NCBI GenBank assembly: GCA_030386875.1
Contig: CM059562.1
Location: 23,737,360-23,801,359 of the forward strand
Source: Morinoia aosen
Taxonomy: Eukaryota > Arthropoda > Malacostraca > Amphipoda > Talitridae
Direction of reading: 5' to 3'
Length of the DNA: 64,000 nucleotides
Translations under genes and position numbers: made by a program
In this document: positions 55,126 to 64,000 of the stretch, piece after piece
Position numbering within the stretch: the first letter of the stretch is position 1
How the letters are laid out: each line of letters begins with the position of its first letter
Notes under the pieces: model-generated
What the model saw: the letters and a program-made list of their open reading frames with translations, nothing else
What the model was told of the DNA's origin: nothing
The model's database searches: none

Positions 55126-56466
55126 TGTTCTAGCTGAATACTGGTGACCTCGCACTATTAAATGAACATTTCTTGTACTCGATAACTTCCTTAAAGTAAA
55201 GTAAAAACTAATACTTAAACAAATCACCAAACGTTGAAGTTCACGAATCAAAAGATCGAACATTACACTGGTGATAACCCAGAGTAGTTTAATCAGAGAT
55301 AAATGCTCACCCGGACCACCATCGGAAGGATTAGGAGCGCATGTCTAGTGCTGTTAACTTCTGTGCATGGCTGACCTTGAAGGAGGTAGTCTCTTTCCCT
55401 ACTCTCAGTAGCTAAACAGAGTATTTCCTCTCCAACTCTTCCCTAATAATAAGTTATTGCTACTGCAGCCTATACTAACAAATTCTTCATGTTTATCCTT
55501 TGCTACTGAAGCCATCTTTTACAAAACTCTTCATGCATTTCCGTTGCTACTGAAGCGAAACCGTAGGAGATCTTCTAGGATTCTTTCCAGTGCTACTGAA
55601 GCTCCTTACTAATAACCTTCGCATTTTCCAATGCTACTGCAGCACCATTGCTACTGAAGCACTAAAGCAAGCAAATGTCTATGTACGAAACACCAATTTA
55701 AACAAATTAACGTTAACTTCACAATGGTATAGACTTGCGAAATACGTAAGATGACGCCCAAAAATATACCCAACCATAAATTTACTCTCTGCGATCGTTG
55801 CAAGGGACTGCCGGGTGTGCACCGTTGGTCTTTTGTAAGTTCCTCCGTATCCCAAATACCAAGCTCTTTCCCGATCTTCCATTTTTTGTATCGCTGTCTG
55901 GTCGGTGTGCTTGTAGCCTTGGGGACGCCTGAGGAGCACGCACGTTGCCTAGGAAGGCTGTACAAACGACTTACGTCGCACATTTGCTGTATTTAACCGG
56001 CATATGTGTTTTGGAAAGTAAGGAACTGATCTTGTATATTGTTTTGAGGGCATAATGTCACAAATCCAGACTAGATTTCGCTTCAGGTCAACACCTGTCG
56101 AGCCAACGAAATCGTACGTCATAGTTCGCTTTGAGTTCTAAAGTCATGGAAGTCGACCAATTCTAGATTCCCCGTTACACCGTTCAAAGAACGCAGTCGG
56201 AATCAGGTTTTTCGGGCGCCTCCATTTCGGCAGATACTCTGGCACCTGTATGCCCAGTGATGCTAACGTCACAGATTTTTTATGGTCCCAGTTCGGGATC
56301 CGAGCTGAAACTTTCATAGTTCCACAGTTAACCTTCCACTATTTTCATCTATTTTCCTCTGTCAAGCTTTCTTTTGGGAATTCCTTCTTTTAACTCCCTC
56401 GAGCGTCTTACAAGTAACAGCTTCACTGTTACCAGACCTTTCGGTCTACATGCGTTGGGGGGTAGC
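55126..56466 (+). other. internal segment between the giant repeats
   Basis: 1,341 bp with no convincing ORF. It holds the GCTACTGMAGC array (55,457-55,660), a tRNA-primer-like TGGTCCCAGTTCGGGATCC at about 56,283, and ends with a G-rich polypurine-like TTGGGGGGTAGC just before the right repeat, which suits a 3' LTR junction. A related TGGTCCCAGTCCGAGG occurs in both repeats (about 54,987 and 59,124). Confidence 0.5.
55457..55660 (+). repeat. array of six TGCTACTGMAGC motifs
   Basis: Motifs start at 55,458, 55,501, 55,545, 55,591, 55,632 and 55,649. The 12-bp core is nearly invariant (A or C at one place) while the DNA between them is unrelated. Spacings 43, 44, 46, 41 and 17 bp. Looks like a protein-binding array. 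Confidence 0.7.
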
Positions 56467-59259
56467 TGTGGTGAACGCCTTCTGCCGCACTTCAGTCTAA
56501 ATTTCATAAATTAATAAAACTACCTTCTAAAAATTAAATAAAGCTAACGCAATCATTATTACGATTTTAGATCACTATTGTCATTCAACATTACCCAGAA
56601 ATCTATTAAAATTTGACCAAAAATATTTAAACATTTTTCGAGCGTCAGCTCGCATCGCGTTTTCATGTAGAACCATTTGGCAAGCTCGATGGCCATTTTC
56701 CAGGCAGACTGCTCATTTCACGTTGTGTGTTCTTCAGATATTAGTCCTTGGGCCCCCAGAGGGGCAATTGTAAGTATCAAGTGTGAGAGTTAATTGTATT
56801 ATGTCTTAACTTTCCTGTGTTGTGTCTTAACTTGTTCCGTGTTAGGGAGCTCTCGTTATATTGTCGTAGAAATATTCACTATGTTGTCTCTGTGCCAGTG
56901 TTAGTTAGTCACCAGCCTCAAGCTCACTGCCACATCTTTGTCATTGTTATCGTGTTTATGCCGTATTGTGCTGTCAGTGTTAACCGATGTTGGCATTTGC
57001 TCCTTAGATATTTTTAGTGCTAAGCCAATACTCACTGTATTATATATTTATCAAGTTCAGGATTCTCCCTGTTGTATCAGACATAACATTCTTAACCAAT
57101 TTTTTAGTCAATATTCAATCAACTCAACTTGCTCATTATTTTACAGCTGTATTGTTTTCACAGCTGTATCCTCAATTAAGTAGAGTGTTGATACAGTCAA
57201 CATTAAAAACCATTCTTAACCAATTTTTAGTAAATATTGTTGTTAGGATATTTACAGCTGTATTGTTCTCACAAACTGTAGTCTCAATTAAGTAGAGTGT
57301 TGATACAGTCAATATTAAAAATCATTCTTAACCAATTTTTGTATTGTAACTAGGAATCTCCCTGCAATTGTATTTTAAGGAAATCAGAGTTAAATAACTG
57401 TCTGGAATTCCTTAGCAATTTTTCAAGAATTCTTTTATAATCCCTGTAGTGACAACTCTCACTATTGATTATTGTTAGTTCAATTTTTGTTTATAATGCT
57501 AATGATTAGTCGCTACCTACTCAACTAAATTAGGGTGTTATTGCTTATCTCTGGTGAAGTATCTGAATATCCTAAATTTCCAACTCCTGGAAATTCTAAT
57601 CCAGTAAACCTACTTCCAGAGTTGTTGTTCATTCTAACTCCTAGGATGCCCTAACACTATTCTCATATGCATCATCATGACCAATGTTTTCTGAATCCTT
57701 CTTGTGTTCTGAACTTCCTCCTTAGCAACCGATTCTGTGCACTTTGTGCATGGATTCCGTGTTTCCTACTCTTTTCTAATTGGTGCTTTCCTCTCTCCTC
57801 TCGTAGGAACACCCTTCAGAATAGAGGTTTCACCTTTCTCGTGTTATTTTTGTGTGTCTTAATTTTCTTCTAATTGTTAGTTCATATTTAAACACTTTTG
57901 CCTTTAGAAATTAGTTCCCTGTACAGGAGGTTTAGATCTCCAAGTCCCATGCTGAGTGCCGAGTGTAGTTTTGCTTTGACTCAAGCACATTTTACCGCTG
58001 ATTTTTCCTAATTTTTACATTAAAAATTAGTGATGTTTTATTTAGGTTTAGTTAGATGGTAATTGTATAATTCTTAGTCATTGTATATTGATTATTTCAG
58101 TTAGGAAGAACTGGGAACATGTGTTATCTAGTTCAATGGCATTTAGCAGATGCTGTATGTATTTTTACATTAAAAATTAGTGAGGTTTTTCTTGGTTTAG
58201 TTAGATGGTAATTGTATAATTCTTAGTCATTGTATATTGATTATTTCAGTTAGGAAGAACTGGGAACATGTGTTTTCTAGTTCAATGGCATTTAGCAGAT
58301 GCTGTAGATTTTTACCATTAGCTATTAAATTAAGTGATTATGCCATCTTAGTTTCGCCAGGCAAAAGTTTTGCCTGTGTGAGTTACTAGTGCAGAATTTT
58401 TAGCTTCATGCCTTTAGAAATACTAAAATTAATATTGGCTCCGAGCAAATTGCCAGTGCTCCGAAGTTGATCCCCGCTCGCACTCCGGCGCCAGAGTGCT
58501 GGTGGGGGTCGTTTTCGAAGAAACTTCTCGCTTTGAGGCGGCATGTTAATGCCAGAATTGTTGCAGCATAGCATGTGTTGATATGTGGTTTTTCCAATAG
58601 ACCGTGTGCATTTTCACCCAGCTCTCTCGTCCCGTACAGGATGCTACGAGACACCTTACACTCCATTGCCAACATCACCACCTTGCCAAACTTGGCAAAG
58701 GGCAAAAAGACTACCTCCTTACCTTAGTCCTTTTTTTTATCATTCAATATTCACCCAATGACTGGACGGCAAGTGCAAATACTCATTCCTCATCCACCTC
58801 ACTACAAACTTAGACCCTTGTAGTGCAGCTAAACCACTTGCTGCTTAACCTACAGTCTAGGTGCAACTCAAATCTGGAAGGAATCGCACTTAACGACCTC
58901 TATGATCAGAGACACCATTGCCGTCTCGAACCATTCTCTACCATTGCACACGGCATTTCCACAATTACATTTTCCACACTGCCGACACAGCTGCGTTCCA
59001 GTGGCGGGGCCTACTCAAGATCGGACCTCAACATCAGCGCCGTGAAGATACCAAGCTGCCTGGCATCCCACGAATAAAGGCCAGAAAATTCGTAACATAT
59101 CTCCCTTCTTATCCTTTTCGATGGTCCCAGTCCGAGGTACAAAACAAATAAAATAGAGTATTTTATGTCATGATTAAAGACGCTAGAAATACAGCGTCCG
59201 AATAACCTGAAACTCCTTCAGAGTCAGAGGCCGCAATCATTCAATTAGTAAATTAAGTG
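56467..59259 (+). mobile_element. giant direct repeat, right copy (probable 3' LTR, 2,793 bp)
   Basis: Near-identical to the left copy; uninterrupted ATCGTGTTTATGCC marks the empty site of the LTR insertion in the left copy. Differences seen: T/G near 57,731, T/C near 57,960, G/A near 58,521. If it ends at 59,260, GTTT flanks both outer sides (50,580-50,583 and 59,261-59,264), a possible 4-bp TSD. A CA end is lacking. The small frames inside both copies (for example 99 codons at 58,406-58,705) look non-coding. Confidence 0.7.
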
Positions 59260-59739
59260 GGTTTGAAAAATAACCCTGGTGACCCTTTTTATAAGAAAAA
59301 CATCTTACCTGTCACTTGATAAAATCCTCAATCTTCAACCTTTAAAAGTCAAATTCCGTTGGTTCCCCACTTTGGGAGAACTTTACAGTTTCAACTTTTG
59401 CAGCCAAATTGAGCCCGATCGGAGTGCGCTATGCTCCCTCCATATATCCTAGCTCCATGTCCTGGTTAAGATTATTTCATGGTTTTACATAACTTAGAGC
59501 GTTCACGAACCACTGTAAATTAACCCCTCCTATTTTAATTGTTAATAAAAAGTTGATAGAGGTGATTAATTCGGCTTAATAAATTTGCCACAGAGGGAGA
59601 TACAATTAGTATATTTATATGGAAATTAGCGCTCGCAAGGAAAATATATGGGATCCCTAGCTAATGGCTAGATGGGCCTTTATTTTGTCGATGTCAATAC
59701 GTGTTCGTTTTTTACGGGCCATTTTTTTCGGCTCACTTC
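59260..59739. other. spacer
   Basis: No gene. GCTATGCTCCCTCCATATAT at 59,428-59,447 is an exact inverted match to 50,081-50,100 on the other side of the giant-repeat element. Confidence 0.4.
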
Positions 59740-59925
59740 TGTAGCATTCGCTACAAAGCGTAAAAAAGTATAAACTTTCACATTCGCACTTAAATAAAAT
59801 AATTATTAGCATTAAAAATCTTACTTTAAACTATTATTATTTATTTTCTATTTCTAATTCGTAATCATTGAAGTTTGTGTGTAAATACATGAGAGATCAA
59901 ATAATCAATCGACATTTCGAGTTTG
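59740..59925 (+). mobile_element. LTR fragment related to the Gypsy 3' LTR
   Basis: Starts TGTAGCATTCGCTACAAAGC and matches, inverted, the first ~180 bp of the LTR that begins at 62,277. It diverges after CGACATTTCGAG. Opposite orientation to the Gypsy element. Confidence 0.75.
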
Positions 59926-60185
59926 TTAGGTTTTAGCCGTGGGTATGGCCAAACTCTAAACGTTAATCGATAAGTATCTGTAAACCATGAGAGAAGGGTA
60001 ATAAGGCGAGGAAACTCAGCTTTTGGGAATTTATTTGGAGGAACGCCCGGCGGACTGGCGGGATCTTGACTGGAAGATCTTCTCTAGGTGGCACTCCGTG
60101 CCGGGGCGAGGTCCTGTGGTCGATGGTGAGTTCCGGAGGCAAGTGAGAGTGTTTGGGGGGAGTAAGGCCAGGCAAGGTAAAAGCC

Positions 60186-60395
60186 TGGTAAGGTAAGGCC
60201 AGTTAAGGTAAGGCCAGTTAAGGTAAGGCCAGTTAAGGTAAGGCCAGTTAAGGTAAGGCCAGTTAAGGTAAGGCCAGTTAAGGTAAGGCCAGTTAAGGTA
60301 AGGCCAGTTAAGGTAAGGCCAGTTAAGGTAAGGCCAGTTAAGGTAAGGCCAGTTAAGGTAAGGCCAGTTAAGGTAAGGCCAGTTAAGGTAAGGCC
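60186..60395 (+). repeat. 15-bp minisatellite, about 14 copies
   Basis: Unit GGTAAGGCCAGTTAA, practically without variation. Generates long repetitive frames on the minus strand (…YLNWPYLNWP…), which are artefacts. Confidence 0.95.
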
Positions 60396-61190
60396 CAAAA
60401 CAAGGACCAAAACTAATCCAAGAAAGGCCCAGGGGGAAACTGAGTGTGTGGTGGCGTTTGGCGATGTCGTTGAGGTTCTGCAAAAAGTCGAACGCTGGAT
60501 GAGCAGTCCAAGGAGACATCAAGGAAAAATTCCACCACTGACAGTCCCCCACATCGTAAATGATAAACTCCCACAAAGTAGACTCTCTGAGAAATCCTAC
60601 AGATCCGACACGAGCTATTTGAATTTTTGTTCTCTTTTTGTCAAACTCAGGAGATAGGACAGATTTTTGAAGCTGGCAAGCTTGTTCACTAATGCCTTTG
60701 GCTTTAATATCAGAGCATGAGGTTTAAGAACTTCCGGTAATGACAATCGTTATTCATTACCGAAACCACATGCAATTAAGCACAAGATCTACGGAATATC
60801 ATGAAATATCCACAAAACTGCAACTTTTGCAAGAATCTGCAGGACAGTAAATCCTGTGATTTTCAAGGCAGTAATATCGGTGATTAAATTTATGGAGTTA
60901 TGGAAAACACATGACTTAATAACACATGATTCATGAAGCAGAAAGAAAAGACATACAACAACTAAAATTGCATAGAATGAGAATTAATGCTTTTTCAGTA
61001 CTCTAGAACATCCCTATATCCGTACAAGAAATAACAGGGAAAAAATCCTAACTTTCATTAAGATCACTAATACTGAAAAACACTGACAAGCATCATTGAT
61101 AAAAATAAGGAATAATATCTACATGAGAAAAAGAAGCACTAACGTGTTGCTTGCACAGAAGGAAAATATTTCGCAAGACGAAATATGGAA
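60396..61190. other. non-coding, part of a diverged long tandem
   Basis: No gene. From about 60,760 the text resembles 61,380-61,600 (…ATTAARCRCAAGAT…, …TTTTTSWGTACTCTA…), suggesting a ~420-600-bp unit repeated with strong divergence. Confidence 0.35.
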
Positions 61191-62277
61191 ATCAAGGTGT
61201 CAATGACCCGGCGGTTTTTTTACGTTACGCCATTTGGAATAAACCGCCGGCATAACATCGTGAGCGTTCACGAAGTATTTTGTATGCGAGAAGTACTCGT
61301 TTACGATGGCAGAAGCTAGTATTTATTTCTGCCGCAAGAATAAGGACAAATTGATTTTATTTTGTTGTTTGTGATTTATATTGAAAATAAATGCGATTAA
61401 ACGCAAGATTTAAGGAGTAATTAAAGATGAAGAAAACTAAAAACTTTAGCAGGCATATGCATGAATAATTTTTGTACTCTATAATACGTACGAAATTATT
61501 AACAGGCACTCCCAATTATTATTTCACGTCAAACACATTTCAGAAAACTACTGCGAGTATGTTGTGAAAAAGAATCCTATTCCAACTGCGTAAAGTACGA
61601 TTTTAAATCACAGAGTCATGACACGAGACGGCAGTTTGTGCTTCGCCATTTTGGAAAAACAAAGACACCGGCAACAAAGACGCCAGCAGTTCTGTCGTGC
61701 TCTCTCACGAGTATTTTATGAACGAATTTCAATATCAATATGACCGCTGCAAGTGCATACTTGTGGTAGTAAGGGAAAGGACGTAGTTGAATATCTAATA
61801 TAAATTATTGACACACGAAATGCACGTGACGTGCAAAGTTCACGCTAAGTCATATTGAGATATCCTCTGAATGAACCATGCTACATCACAACTTCTACGC
61901 ATAACTACGTATCTAAATACACAGCACTGTCACAATTTACACTAAAACTGAACACGAAGAAGGAACACGATTATTTTCTAACACAGATTTACTCACGAGA
62001 AATGCTGTAACACCGAGCTAGAGAGACGCCAATGTGAAAGTGCGTTTTGAAAGAGACGCGCCACTGCGCAGTATTGCCATTCAGGGGCTCCTCTCTCGAA
62101 AAATGTCGAGTGTTATTTTATTGTCTCATGCATTTACACAAAAACTTCAATGATTACGAATTAGAAGTAGAAAATAATTAATAATAAATTAGAGTAAGGT
62201 TTTTAATGCTAATAACTATTTTATTTAAGTGCGAATGGGAAACTTTATACTTTTTACGCTTTGTAGCGAATGCTACA
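61191..62277 (-). mobile_element. Gypsy 3' LTR (outer end uncertain)
   Basis: Minus strand. Starts TGTAGCATTCGC at 62,277 right after the polypurine tract. The far end is not fixed because the 5' LTR is outside the window. Contains internal diverged repeats: TCATGACACGAGACGGCAGT at about 61,615 resembles TCAATGACCCGGCGGT at about 61,199. Confidence 0.55.
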
Positions 62278-62290
62278 TTACCCCCCAAGG
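62278..62290 (-). other. polypurine tract
   Basis: CCTTGGGGGGTAA on the minus strand immediately before the LTR start TGTAGC. Confidence 0.65.
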
Positions 62291-62318
62291 CGCAGACCGA
62301 AAGGTCCACCCGCTGCAA

Positions 62319-62760
62319 TCATTTGTAGCGGGAAGGAGTTCGAACAACACGACCATGCCGGGTTTGGCGGTCGGAAAATGTTACTGCGCGGGGAAGTTTC
62401 ACCAAACGGGTCTGCAAATTTAGATCGGCAAGAGTTCTAGGAACAGGAGTTACTGCAGCGGGCTCGTCTGGTCTCTCCAGACTTGTCGCTGTTTCAGTAA
62501 GAGGGCTAGGATTAGAGTCTACGATAGGCTTAGGGATAGGGTTTGAATGTACAGGCACATAGAAAGGATTACACTCAAGTTGACTAGGCAACAATGCAGC
62601 CAACTGAGGAAGCTGAGATGGTAGATATGATCGAGTCTCAGTGGAAAGGGAATTCTGTGGAGAGAATGATGAGTTAGAAGTTACACTATGATCGGAAGTG
62701 TACGCGACTTTTAATCGATCAATGCTCACAGGGTCGTGTGAACCAGATCTTTCAAGGATA
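62319..62760 (-). pseudogene. Gypsy pol C-terminal tail
   Basis: 'SIDRLKVAYTSDHSVTSNSS' through 'DRQTRHGRVVRTPSRYK' then stop. The 'TR.GR....P.RY' ending is typical of Gypsy integrase tails. It is separated from the integrase by a one-base slip in an A8 run (about 62,775-62,782). Confidence 0.8.
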
Positions 62761-63423
62761 AAATACTTGGGCGTTTTTTTTCAATATTTTGAATGGGCCA
62801 TCATAAGGGCGCGTGAGTGTAGGTTTGATGGCGTCATTACGGACGTACACATGTGTGCAGTCTTGCAAAGCAGGATCTAATTTGTCTTTTGTTTGCGGCA
62901 TTCGTGGAGAAACATACTTGATCTGACGCATGCAATCTTTGAGACAGGTCACATATGCGGAACGGTCAGCGGATGAAAATTCAGGCGAAGGTTTTGGGTC
63001 AACAATGTCGCCGGGGAGACGGAGCGTTTTCCCATACAACATTTCAGCTGCTGTGCATTGCTGATCCTGTCTGTGTAAATTTCGGATGCTCAGTAGTACT
63101 ACAGGAAGTCTGTCAGTCCAATCGTGACTGCAATTAAGGCAGCGCAGCGCAGCCTTTAAGTCTCTGTGGACTCTCTCAATAAGTCCATTCGACTGCGGAT
63201 GGTAAGTGGTAGTGCTGGTGTTAGTACAACCTAAGGCGGTGCTAAGCTCACTCCAAAATTTGGAGGTAAATTGTGATCCCCGGTCATGTGTGACACTTGA
63301 GGGAACTCCAAATCTGGAAATCCAGTTACTCATGAAAGCGCGCGCTACAGTCTCAGTTTGGGTATCAGGAAGAGGAACGGCCTCAACCCATCGAGAAAAC
63401 CTATCAATGATGGTCAACAAATA
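62752..63423 (-). pseudogene. Gypsy integrase catalytic core
   Basis: 'LTIIDRFSRWVEAVPLPD' (first Asp), 'SSVTHDRGSQFTSKFW' (second Asp), 'TTYHPQSNGLIERVHRDLK' (Glu), 'AAEMLYGKTLRLPGD' and the GPF motif 'YDGPFKILK'. Full D,D-35-E set. Interrupted upstream by an in-frame TAG at about 63,424-63,426 and downstream by the A8 slip. Confidence 0.9.
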
Positions 63424-63426
63424 AGA

Positions 63427-64000
63427 CTAACCACGCGATAAAGGCAAAGGACCCACCAAATCTAGGTGGACCGCGTCGAACTTGTGACCTGTGAATGCGC
63501 AACTCTGCAGCGCTGCACGATTATGTTTCACCACTTTACTACTCTGACATGCATGGCAATTTTGTACAATTTGCTTGACCTCCTTACGCATCGCTGGCCA
63601 GACGAAACGATCGGAAATCAAACGCAATGTACGGTTAATACCAGGATGAGAGAAGGAATGATAGTGGAGAATAGCTACTCTGAGGAGAGTCGCAGGAAGA
63701 TACAAACGAGAAAGTCGCTCGGCATCACGGTACACGCCGTCAACCAAGGTTAATTTCAGAGAGGAAGTGTTAGAAGGTTTGAGAAGATGCTGGAGTTCAG
63801 GATCCTCCTTTTGAGCGTTACTAATATTTCCGAAAGTGATTTCACCACTGGTTTGGAGAGAGTTGATACGGGAGAGGCAGTCAGCGACAGTATTGTCGAG
63901 ACCTTTGATATATCGGATATCAGTGGTGAATTGACTAATGAAGGAAAGGTGTCGAGCTTCTCTCGGGGAATGTCTTTCAGAAGGCATCTTAATCGCTGAG
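63427..64000 (-). pseudogene. Gypsy RNase H end and integrase zinc-binding domain (runs off the window)
   Basis: 'ARHLSFISQFTTDIRYIKG' and 'DNTVADCLSRI' are the end of RNase H. Then the H-H-C-C domain 'HYHSFSHPGINRTLRLISD...CHACQSSK', and the linker 'FDAVHLDLVGPLPLSRG', where the TAG stop falls. Same frame as the integrase core. RT, protease and gag must lie beyond 64,000. Confidence 0.9.

Noticed and set aside
55457-55660. CRISPR-like array (short repeat, unique spacers)
   Set aside because: The context is eukaryotic, the core is only 12 bp and spacing is irregular at the end; no cas genes. A protein-binding array is more likely.
60031-60576. 181-codon minus-strand ORF with a (YLNWP)n repeat, and the 108-codon (TGLTL)n ORF
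   Set aside because: Both are translations of the 15-bp minisatellite, open in several frames only because the repeat has no stop.

Overview
This is a repeat-dominated stretch of an animal nuclear genome, most probably an arthropod and perhaps an insect with a large genome. The reasons are a spliced nuclear gene with GT-AG introns, tRNA-derived SINEs, I-type non-LTR elements, P, hAT, piggyBac-like and Harbinger-like DNA transposons, Gypsy and other LTR elements, and a short run of the CCTAA (TTAGG-type) motif. There are no bacterial-style operons. One host gene is well supported; almost everything else is mobile DNA in several layers of nesting.

Layout. 1-8,013: SINE, CR1/jockey-like reverse transcriptase relic, two LTR remnants in opposite orientation with a gag fragment, and a small relic ORF of possible viral type. 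8,014-35,445: one 'Russian doll'. An old I-type element (I-1, minus strand, flanked by a 216-bp direct repeat that looks like its target-site duplication) was split by two later insertions: a 12.3-kb P-superfamily transposon (11,627-23,967, 8-bp TSD GGTGTGGT, itself carrying a 1.7-kb hAT copy with TSD AGCGAGAG), and a second, younger I-type element (I-2, 24,757-32,352, 14-bp TSD, itself carrying a SINE). 36,202-36,735: Harbinger-like MITE.

37,257-49,473 (minus): NAA10, the catalytic subunit of the NatA N-terminal acetyltransferase. It has five coding exons, the first only 21 bp, joining in frame to a 162-residue protein. Its 6.6-kb first intron holds a nest: foldback MITE, then a hAT copy, then a piggyBac-like element and a truncated LINE tail. 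Intron 4 holds a foldback element. A CCAAT/TCTCGCGAG/TGACGTCA cluster near 50,150-50,180 is a candidate promoter.

50,584-59,259: a pair of 2,793-bp direct repeats around 1.34 kb, probably a non-coding LTR element with giant LTRs. The left copy was hit by another LTR element (51,072-52,815, TSD TCGTG). The internal segment has six GCTACTGMAGC motifs, mostly spaced 41-46 bp. 59,740-64,000: an LTR fragment, a 15-bp minisatellite, diverged longer repeats, and the 3' part of a Gypsy element (RNase H end, integrase, C-terminal tail, polypurine tract, 3' LTR) running off the right edge.

Only NAA10 should be treated as a working host gene. Of the elements, I-2 is the least damaged. The relative order of insertion can be read from the nesting: I-1 first, then I-2 and the P element, then the SINE and the hAT copy.
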